Of a stretch of 64,000 nt of DNA, positions 35,393-47,852 are shown piece by piece. Each line of letters starts with the position of its first letter. Position 1 is the stretch's first letter. The position numbers were made by a program, and so were the translations under genes. Below the pieces are notes generated by a model. That model was given only the letters and a program-made list of their open reading frames with translations. It searched no databases and was not told the origin of the DNA. The stretch is from Lepiota brunneoincarnata (lineage: Eukaryota > Basidiomycota > Agaricomycetes > Agaricales > Agaricaceae). The stretch spans positions 434,001 through 498,000 of the forward strand of contig JAEBUN010000017.1 of assembly GCA_023014365.1 (NCBI GenBank), read 5' to 3'.

Positions 35393-36287
35393 GAACTATT
35401 TCTCCTTCACCCACCCCTAGTCACGGAGTCTCACGGTTACGACAGCAGCTGTTCCAGGTTGGGGGTCTTTTTAGAGGAGCTCGACGTCTTCTCTATCTGC
35501 TACTTTCTCTCTCTACCCATATCATTCTTTATTTGGCCTATTTCATACAACGATCCACTCGGTACATGTAGCCAAGGAATCCTCTCCGCTGCTTCCTCTG
35601 TTGATTTTTGATTTGATTAGAATTTTTCGGAGCCCTACGCAACTAAATTGGGTGGAAGCAGTTCATCAACATCACCAGCGGTGCCGTTGAGCAACTGTCA
35701 TGACTGTTTCTTGACTATACGATCCGAGGTGAGACAGCGAGGTGACAGGGTGGTAATAGCCACCCCCTTTCTAGCAAATTTCTAACATAAATGTCACGCT
35801 CGGCCGCGCTTCTCTGGGTGATCATGATCCCCTGTTTTCAGTTACATGGGCGCAGAGTGGCACAAGCGCTGATGATCAGATGGATGAACATCAATGAATT
35901 TATATACGGCAGCAGCCACCAGAAATAAATGAGCGCACACTTGGTATGTTGTCACTCATCTTGGCGCTTGTGAGATGAACTTGTTAGCTCTGGTCCAGTG
36001 TAGCCAGGACTCAGAACAGGCTTGCTTCCATCTCATATATGGCTTTGCTGCAACTTGGATTCCTCACAACAATCATGGACCCCGCAAACCAAAATCACTA
36101 GTGGTGACCCCGTTGCCCGGCTCCGCTATCAAAAACCACTAGCGTGGATAAGGTTACAGGTACCGCGGTGACAGGTTTGTGATACAAACTGGCCTATTTC
36201 CGGGGTATACATATCACGCTCAACGTTCGGCGCTCAGCGTTCATCCCCACAACCTTCCCCATACCCATTCTTGTCGGAGAGCCAGCC
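35393..36287. repeat. spacer shared with 27.4-28.97 kb
   Basis: Non-coding. It repeats parts of the spacer downstream of copy A, for example the 'catcaacatcacc' to 'ggtggtaatagcca' block and 'gcgttcatccccacaa'. It leads directly into the intact copy D. Confidence 0.55.
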
Positions 36288-37900
36288 ATGACTGATGCTC
36301 TGTCTAACATCGTTCCAACAATACCATTCGTAATCCTAGGCCGGGTATGTTTTCTACAGCTGGGCTTCGTTTAATCAGCGAGCGACTTACCCTCCAGCAG
36401 TACATCGACAGTACGTTTACCCACGCGGATCGGTTTCTATCATGACCCCATAACTTGAGAACAGTAGCGTCTGTGACATTCGCGGTAACCCGATATTTGT
36501 GCATGGGTGACTCTAATGGGTCCTACAACTCTACCCTAGGCATTTGACTGGTTTCTGACATTTCCACTGGAAATTTCCTTTGTCTGGAAGTCGAGACGCA
36601 GCCACACAAAATTCATATTTCTGCTCAACCGATACTTACTTACGGCTGATTTCATCCTGGTATACTTCAGTACGTGGTTGTTTCTCTACCCGAAACACGA
36701 AACTCAGCCTCATTCTCAAGGGGACAGTATCACCACTGTCGGTCTGTGCAAAGGACTTTTTCGAGCAATGGGTGGTATGTTTGGATCTACTTTCCTGTGT
36801 ATCTGACCTCACCCTGGCCGTGAAAGCCACATATTTTATTGGACTTTATGGTGCGGAGTGTGAGTTCTCCATGAATATAAACCATCTCTTTGCCTATTCC
36901 GTGACACCACCACCCTGGCAGACATGCTCGCCATGCGCGTATGCGTGGTCTGGAAAATGAATAAATTTATCGTCACGGGACTCCTATTGTTTTATATTGG
37001 AACCTTTGCCTATAACATGGGCACCTACTTTCCCTCACTAGAAACAGCACAGTGTGAGTTCCTCGTGGCCTATCTATCTTACAACACCAACTAATTCATG
37101 GTCGTGATTACCGGTTGGAATAGTCTTCATAATACGGCCTTTGGATGGATGTCTGGTACAAATCGATCGGCCGAGTATTTTCGAGGGCTTTGTCCTAATG
37201 ACAGTGTATGACGTGGGTAAGCCGGCACTCCTCCCCCATCCAAAAATTTACCACCGCCTGATACAGCTACTATATTAGCTATGCTGGCATTGATTGGCTG
37301 GGCAGCAGCTCAGGAATGTATGCTTGTATATCCCTGCTGGAGGTTGTCAGTACTGATTGGACATCTCGGGCCCATAACTGGACTAGACATCGCTACAGAT
37401 GGCATGTTACCAAGGTCGAGCGGCCTCTTCAAGGTTGTTTACGGAGAGGGTGGGTGAAAGTCAGTGTTGAAAACTAGTCTAATATCGACTCAATCCGTGT
37501 ATGTCATCCTAGGGATTCTCTTCTATGTTTGTCTCCTGGGTTGGTGGAATCAGACTCGTTCCAAGGCCAGGCTCACTCTATTTTTATCTAGTTGTATCGA
37601 TTACCGCAACAATTTCGACTCGCAAGATCGTGAGTGTTCTTTACCTCAGCAATCGACGACCCCTTCCTTATCCCCCCTGGTCATAGCCAGAGAACATTTA
37701 TCTCTGTACTCTGTGAGGATTTTGGCCCCGTCATGGATTGTAGTCATTCATGTGGCATCATTTTTAGCATGGCACGTAGTATTCGTTCGGTCTTGGCCTC
37801 TCGGGTGCTCCTCCACCTCCGGCAATCGTCCCACAAACGAGAGTCGATGCACCTCATGAGTGGGAATTCAGTGGAAATTGAGTTCCCTCCGCGGTTATAG
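36288..37900 (+). CDS. DUF6533-type multi-pass membrane protein, copy D (intact)
   Basis: Proposed CDS: join(36288..36344,36401..36410,36465..36484,36540..36669,36754..36774,36827..36859,36922..37053,37124..37216,37279..37449,37513..37539,37592..37629,37687..37712,37768..37900), 296 aa; every junction is GT-AG and in phase. The N-terminus reads MTDALSNIVPTIPFVILGR then QYIDIASVTFA-like, FDWFLTFPLEISFVWKSR and FLLNRYLLTADFILVYF, the DUF6533 pattern. Further hydrophobic helices include FIVTGLLLFYIGTFAYN, GFVLMTVYDV and ILFYVCLLVVSIT. The tail is basic (RSIRSVLASRVLLHLRQ). I infer a plasma-membrane or endomembrane protein with about seven helices; its ligand or function is unknown. The 10 nt and 20 nt exons are set by homology to copies A-C; the exact acceptor of exon 2 could differ by one codon. 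Confidence 0.75.
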
Positions 37901-38140
37901 GTGAGCAAAGGTGAGGGAGGTCGAGGTCAAGTTATAGGACTCAAGGCAAGGGGATGAATGAGGTTTTCAGTTCAACTTGCAGTTCGAAATTCGAAGTTCA
38001 ATTGTTCAATATTTAATCCTCGTCATCCATTTACTTTTACTCCTCGTGTTGAGTATTCCAACACTTCAAAGTGTCGCTCGGTGCCAAGCACATAATAATC
38101 ATAGTGACACGCGACAGCCGCGACCGATCAGCTATTTGCC

Positions 38141-38270
38141 TGTCTTATCTCGCCTGCTACCGTGCCTCATCAAGGACTGTACTAAGCCATGCTTCACACC
38201 TCGTCTCGGAGAGTGCGTTGTCGATTAGGATGTTTCACTGGGAGCCGAAAGTCTCATTTTATTTTGTTGC
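38141..38270. repeat. left copy of a direct repeat flanking the monooxygenase
   Basis: This stretch, from 'tatctcgcctgctacc' through 'gttgtcgattag' and 'gggagccgaaagtctc' to 'ttttgttgc', recurs at 41429-41580 in the same orientation with roughly three quarters of positions alike by eye. No coding content. Confidence 0.75.
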
Positions 38271-38604
38271 AAAAATCATGAGTCAAACGAAGACCCCTTC
38301 GGCATTAGTTACCAATGCGAATTTGCAAGTGCGATGCCTGCCGAAGGGAGTAGTTGCCACCACAGCTTACTTTGGCACTGGATAATTGCACCGGTAATAT
38401 TTTTCCTGGTGCTTGGTCCGTCGATCTCATCAGCCAACGTCCTGCTTTGTACCCGCACGAAACAAGCGAGGGTCATGTGATCATATTTTTACCGGCACGC
38501 CGCTCACCCGATCTTCTCTCGCAGAAGCAGATTATAGATTATTCATCACTCAACGATATCGATATATAATCAAGATGCCGCAGAATACACCATAGTATTA
38601 TGCC

Positions 38605-41045
38605 ATGACGGGGACCACAACCATGCTCCAGATCCCAGAAGCCCCCCTACCCACACTCACCCGCCTAAATGTCACTCTCTCGCCCGACCTTGATGCGGTT
38701 AAGGTTGCGCAGGACTGGTTTTCGACCTTCTCAGCCGCGATCGAGTCTCAAGATGCACGCGCCCTGGTTGATCTCCTCTTGCCTGACGCCTTCTGGCGCG
38801 ACATGCTCGCACTCACATGGGATTTTCGTACATTCCATGGGCGGGATAAGATTCTCCAGTTCCTAGAAGATAGATTGCCCATCGTCAAAATGCAACGGAT
38901 CAAGCTCAAGCACGATTTCCTTGGTCTCCAACAACCTTTTCCTGACCTTGCGTGGATCAACGCCTTTTTCGATTTCGAGACAGGTGTCGGCATCGGCTCT
39001 GGGATTGTGAGACTGGTCCCCACGGAGAACGGGGGGTGGAAAGCGCACGTCTTGTTTACGAACCTGGAGGGTTTGAAGGGCTTCCCAGAGAAAATCGGCC
39101 CGTTGCGAAACCCACAGGCAAACCACAGGATGTGGGTGCAACAAAGACAGAGCGCAACTGAATTCAAGGACAAGGATCCAGCGGTATTGATCATTGGTGC
39201 AGGTCAAAGCGGACTTATACTATCCGCTCGCTTAAAGGCTGTTGGGGTTCCTGCTTTGATAGTTGAGAAACACCCCCGAGTTGGGGACAGTTGGCGGGAT
39301 AGGTATGAGGCACTCTGTTTGCATGACCCTGTCTGTAAGTACTCTAGCCGTCGTTCTCGTATATATCAGGGCATTTATCCCTAGTGTCATAGGGTACGAC
39401 CACATGCCATATATGCCGTACGTTTACCTTTCAGTGGACGTTTGTCGCGTTTTTATCTTCGTGACGAAATATAGTTTCCCATCAACCTGGCCCGTCTATA
39501 GTCCTGCACCCAAGCTTGCCAACTGGCTCGAATCCTATGCCGATGCCCTTGAGCTCCCTGTGTGGACATCAACCACTATTTTACACGTGTTTCAGGATAT
39601 AAACAATAAGTGGCACGTTAAGCTGAGACGCGGCGATGGAATGGAGCGTACACTCATCATCAATCACTTGGTCTTTGCAACCGGCATTGATGGTGGCACG
39701 GCCAGCTTGCCCGAATATCCTGGGCTTGTAAGTGAACCGAGCTTTCCCTTCGTTACGAAGTTGGATCTCATGATAGGGTAGGACAAGTTCAAGGGCCAGA
39801 TTCTCCATTCATCGCAACACCACCGAGCGTTGGACCACGCTGGAAAGAAGGTTGTGGTTGTGGGTGCCTGCACTTCCGGTAAGAACACACTCTTCACCGA
39901 TATGTTTGATCTAACCAACTTTCTACAGCTCATGATATTGCAGCCGACTATTATTACAATGATGTTGGTATGTGAACTCTACACTCAGACTCGTTGACCT
40001 GATGATCCTCATATCCACGCTGATGTCACAATGATTCAACGTGGGCCAACTTACATCATGTCCTGCAAGAATGGTTGGGAGGTCCTCTTCAAGGGTAACC
40101 TATTCTCCCTCTTTAAATCCTGCATTCATCAACGCCGTTGCAGGTCTCTACTGCGAAGACGGTCCGCCGGTAGACATCGCCGACCGGATTAGCGCCTCGT
40201 TCCCGCATTTCATGTCAGTTGAATTCAATCAACGCAAAACCAAGGAAGTAGCGGAGCTCGATCGGTTTGTCCCTTCATGGTGGATGACGGGCATGGGCTA
40301 ATCACTGGAATGGATTACTAGGGAACTTCTTGATGAACTAGGACGTGTCGGATTCAAGCTGACGGAAGGCATCAAGGGGACGGGTTTCAGCTTGTTAGCG
40401 TGGAATCAAGCAGGTGGATATTACCTTGGTGCGTGTTCTTGATACTGTCACTCGTGGAATGGCACGACATAAAAACTGTGATAAGATACTGGCGCATCTC
40501 AGCTTGTCATTGACCAGAAAATCAAACTCAAGAATAATAGCACAATCTCAGAGATTACGGAGACAGGACTCAAGTTTGCGGATGGTTCAGAGTTGCTCGC
40601 AGATGTTATCATCTTTGCGACGGGGTAAGTGCGGTCATGGTCAATGTCTGCCAACCGTACCAACTCACAATACAACTCAGCCTAGGAAATGCACGAGACG
40701 TCATTCGTCATGTGTGCGGGGATGATGTTGCCAACAAGACAAACCAGATCTGGGGGTTGGATGCGGAAGGCGAAATCCATGGTGCATGGAGAGATCTCGG
40801 TGTGCCAAATATGTGGTATATGATGGGTACCTCTTCTCTCTCTCGTTTTTATCGTCTTGCCACCCTCAATGGGGGGCTGAAACATAAGTGTTTACAGGAA
40901 ACCTTGCTCTTTGCCGATTCCACTCGAAGCATGTGGCACTTCGTGAGTACATAAATTTCTTTTGTTTCCATTGACTTGATTATTATCATTGGCAGAAATC
41001 AAAGCAGTTGAGGCAGGAATCAATAAAGAGCAATATAAATCCTAG
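38605..41045 (+). CDS. FAD-dependent monooxygenase (FMO/YUCCA-like) with NTF2-like N-domain
   Basis: Proposed CDS: join(38605..39334,39393..39417,39475..39727,39782..39878,39929..39967,40023..40094,40144..40264,40322..40428,40486..40624,40681..40826,40898..40942,40996..41045), 607 aa. Residues 30-160 look like a SnoaL/NTF2-type cone fold (AQDWFSTFSAAIESQDARA, FHGRDKILQFLEDRL). An FAD Rossmann motif GAGQSG (198-203) follows, then WYDHMPYMPFPSTWP across two introns. The NADPH site is VVVVGACTSAHD, and later come VIIFATGLGNAR and WYMMGNLALCRFHSKHVALQIKA. The family oxidises small molecules with NADPH and O2; the substrate is unknown. One junction is abnormal: the intron before exon 6 ends in ctg (40020-40022), not cag. 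If that is a real mutation the transcript would be mis-spliced and the gene dead. Confidence 0.85.
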
Positions 41046-42464
41046 AGTAAGAACTAGTTTATCAATTTTTCATTTGCTGGAGAAAGATGTAAAGTGTACC
41101 AAAGCCCTTTGTTCAACAATTTACTAGGTGGTATATGTAAGCAGTCTGCTGGGCCAAGCCCTATATACAAAAGAGAAGAGAAGGAGAGTACAGAGGAAAC
41201 TACACACAGAGAAGGATTGTAGCTAATAGTCCAAGAGGTTTACCTGTAGCCAGGCCTGGCGTACGACTAAATCACAGGGGTAAAACTACCGAAGCAAAAG
41301 AGAACGCAGTAGGGTTTGCCTAAAGGAATTTCTTGCTCATTTTCTTGTCACAGTCTGTTGAAGAACAGTTATTTGAATCTTGAGTTCTCAATAAGATAGA
41401 GGAGATGTATCATGTCGGGCCCGGCACTTATCCTATCTCGCCTGCTACCATACCTCATAAAGACTTTGTTGAGCCCCGCTTGAAGCACCCTGTTCACTGC
41501 TTGTCTCGGGGAGCATGTTGTCGATTAGAGTGTTTGTTACTTGACTCTGGGAGCCAAAAGTCTCGTTTTCTTTTGTTGCCTGGGTTGTTGCCTCTATACC
41601 TCAGGCCCCAGGCTTTGAGTTGATGCTTCCCAAATCCTGATCGGTGCTGATGCATGATTTTGTACACTGCCTCTTACCTTACTGAGTTCGCTCATCATAA
41701 GTGACTGTGTGCTGGCGTTCAGTGCCAGTGCCAATTAATCTTGTCGTTGGAGCACCGGCGCTGTTCGAATTCCAAGGGGGCGAAAATAGTACTCCTGGAA
41801 GACTAGGTTGTACCAATAGCTGGATTCCGCTCTGCTGCTGGAATATTGTGCTAACTGGCACATGAAGGGTTTTGGCTGGGCATCTTGGCATTTGGACGGT
41901 GGACTTTGACAACCGTGATCAACTGATAGCGCGGGCCTTTCTTGGCCCAAATTGGGCTCAAGACCATAATGCTGCCATTTTGCAAGCGTTATGACTGCGC
42001 CGTCCGCAGTAATCTTGGGAGAGAATTCAGGGTGCTTGGTCAGTTTGTTGGTGCGCCTTTTTTTGCGACAAGTGGATCAGGGGGATTTCAGGAGAGCTGT
42101 TCTCCATGCTAGCCGAAATATACGAAGGAAGGGGGGAGGCGCACGGACGCGTTTAGTCATGTACCGTAGCGTGGATCCCGGAAGGATATGGGGACATACT
42201 GTATGTAGTACGTTTTCTTTCTCTGGCCCAGTACGCCTGTGCCAACAAATACACATAGACAACCCTCTCGGCCGTTAGAGAGCCATGAACTATTTGGTAT
42301 CAGAAACGGATCCCTTCCCTAGCGAGGTGCGACTACCTGCTGTTTTCACTATACATGTCAATGCTGATGATTATGATACTCTCTTGGTCTCCAAGTCATC
42401 AGCCCGTAGATCCAGCAGAGATTTCCACCCGATGGTGATCGGATATCCGTAGCTACTCAACGCC
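41046..42464. other. intergenic, contains the right direct-repeat copy
   Basis: No gene can be supported. The right copy of the monooxygenase-flanking repeat is at 41429-41580. Frames at 41679-41950 (-) and 41991-42278 (+) show no motif that I recognise. Confidence 0.45.
41429..41580. repeat. right copy of the direct repeat flanking the monooxygenase
   Basis: Same orientation as 38141-38270, with shared blocks 'tatctcgcctgctacc', 'gttgtcgattag' and 'gggagcc-aaagtctc'. It lies 384 bp after the monooxygenase stop codon. No terminal inverted repeats or target-site duplication were recognised. Confidence 0.75.
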
Positions 42465-43138
42465 AGCTGTTTATACCGAGGGTGAATGAACATCACTACC
42501 ACGATCCGGTCTAATAGCCATAATCACCTACGGGCGTCGCGCCCCACGCCCGCCTCCTTGGCGTTTCACCTGACCCCAGTTCCTTGGCCCAATGCAAAGA
42601 AGCCCACTCAACCACTCCCCATCACGCCCGTCATCACCGGGCTCAGGATCGTATGTATTCCGAAAAGCGAGAACAGTCAGACGTGTAAGCCTGCTGGCTT
42701 ACTTCATCAAGTAGGTAGTATAAATGGTGGCGAGCTCATGTAAATAGGTAATTCCTCCTTGACCTTCGAATACTATTTCGAGTCCCGCTCATTCTCTGGA
42801 CATCCCCTTTAGTGAGGTCGCATACCGACGGCGTTCTTTCAAGACGGGATCCCATACAATAGCCCGAAAATGTATTTCTCTTCATCCTGTATACCTTCCT
42901 ATTGTTTCCTTTCCCAGCTATTACTACCCGCTCAGTCGTACCATTCTCCCTCCTTTCCTGGATTTTGTCGCATGATTCTCTCGGTGCTGGCCTGCCGGGT
43001 GCTCCTTCACACCCATCAGCTGCTGACTACACGAAGAGGATGTCAGTCATCCACGCCCAAGCCTACAATCAATACCCCAAGGTCCAGACGTTCGAGCGGA
43101 GTTCCCTGTACAGTTGATGAGCATGGCGTTTGATTTCT
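42465..43138 (+). pseudogene. 5'-truncated DUF6533-type gene fragment, copy E
   Basis: Only the last exons are present. It begins at 'gtttataccgagggtgaatgaac', equivalent to the end of exon 10 in copies F and G, and runs through CITELKI-like and final-exon sequence (LSVLACRVLLHTHQLLTTRRGC, RSSGVPCTVDE). The 3' flank to about 43250 also matches that of copy G. It has no start, no DUF6533 domain and no promoter. Confidence 0.75.
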
Positions 43139-43961
43139 TGCGTAACTCCAACAAAGACTTGTAGTACGTCATGCAATTAATAGATACATTTGATCTTTGG
43201 CATTCTTGTCCGATCGAAACGAGGTTTGTGGCCAGACCAGAATGGGGGAGGCGACAGACCACACTCAGTTGTCTGACCCAGGGAGTTATGAACCACCTGA
43301 AGTTATATGGTAATTACTAGTGCCGAGGGTCTTCGATGTCGGTTTTTTATCTGGAGGTGTCGTGTTCTAGGCCTACCTCCTTGGTATATAACTCACCTGG
43401 CCCCTGTTGTACGATCAGTGATCTGAGCTTCAATCGATAATTCCGTCGAAGAGTGTCGCCAGTGCATACTTAACTAATCATCAGCTGAGTGGAGTCTCGT
43501 GTCAAGAGTGTTGGATTAGCCCTACACAGGGGTTAGCAGTACATTACAAGGTACACAAGCAAGTTATTCTGCATCTACAAGTACTGCCTCCCTTTGAAAC
43601 CGGCAAGGGAAGTGGTTGACGGTGCGGAATATGTTCTAATATTTATCAACAGACAGACCAGAGTCCAGACAACGTCCTTTACATCGTTCTGGGCCTGACA
43701 GCCATATGTATATCATATCAATCAGAGCTCCTCGTCCTGGCATCCTGTAACGTGCCCTTCGCTGTTCTCCCACAGTAATTATACCAGTGACCTCCGTCAC
43801 TACCATTACTCGTTTAACTGGCGTCCATCGATGGCGGATTGGATCATGGGATCAGGTTCGCACAGTAAATAACAGGCTGCCCTTCAATAAGATGCCGCCC
43901 TGATTTCCTCACTTCTCCCCTTCTTACCGATTCCCCACAAACGCAGCTTCCGATCCTCAGG

Positions 43962-45589
43962 ATGAGTTCCATCGTGACAGGTACAAGATTTGCCCACCTT
44001 CTCCAAGTCCGCGGGGTAAGTCATTGAACCCCAGACTTCATATCCAAGTTCCTTCTGAAGTTCAACGCCTGCCCAGTACATCGATGGTGCGTTTTCAAGC
44101 TTCTGCGTCATGGTTTCCCTGCTTAGTTTAATTAGCAACATCAGTAGCGATTGTAGTGAGTGAGACCCCCGTCTCGGGTGTTGAGTCTTCATGATCGCTG
44201 ATTATCTCATGCCCCACGAAGTTTTCGAGTGGATGACAAGCCTTGACCTCGAAATCTCTCTTGTTTGGCGTTCGGACTGGACCTTGGCAAAGGTCGCTTT
44301 CCTGTTAAGCCGATATCTTCCTGTGGTTGATTTCGGTTTGCTCGTGGAGTCGTGCTCCGTAAGGTTTTTGTCTTTTGCAAGCTGATTGTTTAATATACAT
44401 TTTGAAAATTTGACCAGGTCGTGGTAAGGTGCAACTAGACATATGTAAACCGCTATTTCAGGCTTGTGGGGGTATGTGACAAAGAGGACCAGAATGATTG
44501 AGCTCTAGGCTAACAATTGTATCCCAAGGTTTATACATATTTGGAGTGTTCTCGGCAGAATGTGAGCCAGTATAATTATCGTCTCCGTTCATTTCCTATA
44601 AATCCGCAGACATTCTTGCCAGACGCGTGTGCGCTGTTTGGAGTATGAACAAGATTGTTATTGCTGGGATTTCTACCGCATACATGACTGCCTTTATCTA
44701 TTCCTGTGCCACCTATTATCTTATGTTGGCCCCTCTCAATTGTAGGTTCCCAATCTCTCTCTAGTATTCGCTCCTTGCTTCTGACCCGTCTTCATATTAG
44801 TCTTTTCAATTATTCCCTTGGGAGATTGCCTTGCAACCACCGACCACCCCGAGTTGTATGGTGTTTACGTTGCGCTGGGGATATATGATGCCAGTAAGTC
44901 CATAGTCCCCTCGGTATCCTTCGCATCATAACACGATTCCAGTAGTAATGTTAGGGCTGATGGCCTACCCAACACTGAAAGAGTGTACGATCGATCTTGC
45001 TAATAGCCTGGATCGGCGTTGCTAACACTCCGGTTAGATACAGCCAAGTACAAAGTGATCACAAACCGAGAACTTATGATGGCAGTTTATACCGAGGGTG
45101 AATGAACCTTGCCACCACGATGTAGACCGATCCAATGACTTTTTATTTATTTACAGGTGTTGCATTCTACGTTTATCTCCTCGGTATGTTATCAGTCGAC
45201 CCAGTATAGAGTTTCCCACTCAACGTTTTTCAGCACTTTCCATCGCATCCGTCGTCCTCGAGCTCAAGATCGTACGCCTCTCTAATCGTTTCAAAAACCG
45301 AAATCAGTCTGATGAGACCCCATACGATAGCCTGAATATATGTTTCTCTTCATCCTGTATGTATTTCTTTCCAGTTACCTCCGGCTGGGTCGCACAATTC
45401 TCCCTCTTTCCCTAGTCATTGCCGCATGGTTCGCTCGGTGTTGGCCTGCCGGGTGCTCCTTATATTCGTCAGCTGTCTACTACACGAAGGGGATGTTAGC
45501 TATCCACACTCGAGCATACAATCAATACCCAACTAAGGTTCAAACGGTCGAGTGGGGTTTCTTGTACAGCTGATGAGCATGGTATTTGA
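43962..45589 (+). pseudogene. DUF6533-type membrane protein gene, copy F (8-bp insertion)
   Basis: Exon layout as in copy G, starting MSSIVTGTRFAHLLQV with GYIDVAIV-type joins and the DUF6533 core IFEWMTSLDLEISLVWRSDW. Relative to G there is an extra 8 bp (a cgtggagt-type repeat) at the end of exon 4 near 44350, which shifts the phase of the next exon into a stop. The donor of exon 3 has also moved 4 bases downstream, apparently compensating for a lost base before exon 4. The C-terminal exons (ARRVCAVWSMNKIVIAGIST, FSIIPLGDCLATTDHPELYG, RSVLACRVLLIFVSC) are open. Probable recent pseudogene and direct tandem neighbour of G. Confidence 0.6.
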
Positions 45590-46225
45590 TTTTTTGTGAA
45601 CTCTGCAGTCAAAACAGAACGGAGGAGGCAACGGACCGCACTCTCTCGCAATAACCGATCACCTAAAATTATGTGGTAATTACATAGTACCAGGGAGCTA
45701 GGTGTCGGTTTTTATTTACAAGTGTCGTGTTTAGGCCTACCCCTTTGGTAGGTCACGCAGGCTCCCCTTTCACGACCAGTGACCTGGGTTACAATTATTC
45801 AATAATACAGCCAAAGAGGATGTCGTCAGTGTACAACAACCTCATGTTGAGCGTCGGAGTTCCTGTGATAAATTAGTAGTGAACCCTTCACAAGGGATCA
45901 ACAAAGTCCTTTACGTCGTTCTTGGCCTGACAGCCATATGTATATCATATCAATCAGAGCTCCTCGTCCCGATCTCCTGTAACGCGCCCTTCGCTGTTCT
46001 CCCACAGTAATTACACCAGTGACGGAGATCACTACCACTACTCATTTGACTGGCATCCATCGATGGCGGATTGGATCATAGGATCAGGTTCCCACAGCAA
46101 ATAGCGGGCTGCCAATGTCAGTTCTCTAGGGCTCGGGTGGGCTGTTCTTCAATAGGATGCTCCCTTGATTTCCTCACTTCTCCCTTCTTGTCGATTCCCC
46201 ACTAATGCAGCCTCCGATTCTCGGG

Positions 46226-47852
46226 ATGAGTTTCGTCGCGACAGCTGCAAGATTTGCCCACCTTCTTCAAGTCGGCGGGGTAAGCCATTGAACTTCATGT
46301 CCAAGTTCCTTCTGAATTTCAATATCTACCCAGTACATCGACGGTGCGTTTTCAAGCTTCTGTAGCATGGTTTCCCTGCTTAGTTTAATTAGCGGCATCA
46401 GCAGCAATCGTAGTGAGCGAGACCCCCGCCCCCGGCGCTGGGCCTTCGTGATCGCTGATTATCTCGTGTCCCCAAGGTATTCGAGTGGATGACGACCCTT
46501 GATCTCGAAGTCTCTCTTGTTTGGCGGTCGGACTGGACCTTGGCAAAAGTTTCTTTCCTGTTAAGCCGATATCTCCCTGTGGTTGATTTCGGTTTGCTCG
46601 TGCTCCGTAAGGGATTTTTTGTCTTTTTTTTTGCAAGCTGATTGTTACACCTTTTGCAAATTTGACCAGGTCGTGGTCATGTCCAACTCGACATATGTAA
46701 ACCGCTATTTCAGGCCTGTGGAGGTATATGGCAAAGAGGACCAGAATGATTGAGCCCTAGACTGACACTTGTATCCTAAGGTGTATACATGCTTGGAGTA
46801 TTCTCTGCAGAATGTGAGCCAGTATAATTATTGTCTCCGTTCATTTCCTATAAATCCGCAGACATTCTTGCCAGACGCGTGTGCGTTGTTTGGAATATGA
46901 ATAAGATCGTTATTGCCGGGATTTCTACCGCATACATGATTGCCTTTATCTATTCCTGTACCATCTATTATCTTATGTTGGCTCCTCTCAACTGTAGGTT
47001 CCCAATCTTTCTAGTATCCACTGCTGGCTTCTGATCTGCCTTTATCTTAGTCTTTTCGATTACTCCCTTAGGAGATTGCCTTGCAACCATCGACCACCCC
47101 AAGTTGTATGGTGTTTACGTCGCGCTAGGAATATATGATGCCAGTAAGTCCACATTCCCCTCAGTATCCTTCGTACCATAACACGATTCCGATAGTAATG
47201 CTAGCGCTAATGGCATATCCAACCCTGAAGGAGTGTACGATCGATCTTGCTAATAGCCCGGATCGGCGTTGCTAAAGCTCCGGTCAGATACAGCCAAGTA
47301 CAAAGTGATCACGAACCAGGAGCTTATTATGGCGGTTTATGCCGAGGGTGAATGAATTTTGCTAGTGGCTATTACGATGTAGACTGATTTAATGACTTTA
47401 ATCTATATTTTTATTTAAGGTGTTGCATTCTACGCTTACCTCCTTGGTATGTCATCAGTCGACCCAGTAAGGGTTTCGCGCTTACATTTTTCAGTACTTT
47501 CCATCGCATCCGTCATCACCGAGCTCAAGATTGTACGTCTCGCTCAATCGTTTCGGGAACCGAAAGTAGTCTGATGAAACCCCATACACTAGCCTGAATA
47601 TGTGTTTCTCTTCATCCTGTACGTATTTCTTTCCAGTTCCCTCCGGCTGGATCGTACAATTCTCCCTCTTTCCCTAGTCATTGCCGCGTGGTTCGCTCGG
47701 TGTTGGCCTGCCGGGTGCTCCTTCATATTCGTCAGCTGTCTACTACACGAAGGGGATGTCAGCTATCCACACTCGAGCTTACAATCAATACCCAGCTAAG
47801 GTTCAAACGGTCGAGTGGGGTTTCTTGTACAGTTGATGAGCATGACGTTTAA
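46226..47852 (+). CDS. DUF6533-type multi-pass membrane protein, copy G (intact)
   Basis: Proposed CDS: join(46226..46279,46334..46343,46402..46412,46477..46606,46670..46723,46781..46813,46862..46993,47051..47143,47196..47234,47288..47347,47420..47446,47495..47532,47593..47618,47678..47852), 293 aa, all phases consistent. It starts MSFVATAARFAHLLQVGG, then YIDAAIV and VFEWMTTLDLEVSLVWRSDW (DUF6533 domain). Membrane-helix candidates include VSFLLSRYLPVVDFGLLVL, GVYMLGVFSAE, IVIAGISTAYMIAFIYS, YVALGIYDA and VAFYAYLLVLSIASV. The C-terminal tail is Arg/Ser/Thr-rich and cytosolic by charge. Function unknown. The gene has the same 26 nt penultimate exon as copy D, which supports both models. Confidence 0.75.

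Noticed and set aside
38748..39207. Minus-strand frames of 114-148 codons
   Set aside because: They are shadows of the first exon of the monooxygenase gene, which carries clear family motifs.
41991..42278. 95-codon plus-strand frame between the monooxygenase and copy E
   Set aside because: No motif recognised, and the region shows only repeat-like, low-conservation sequence.
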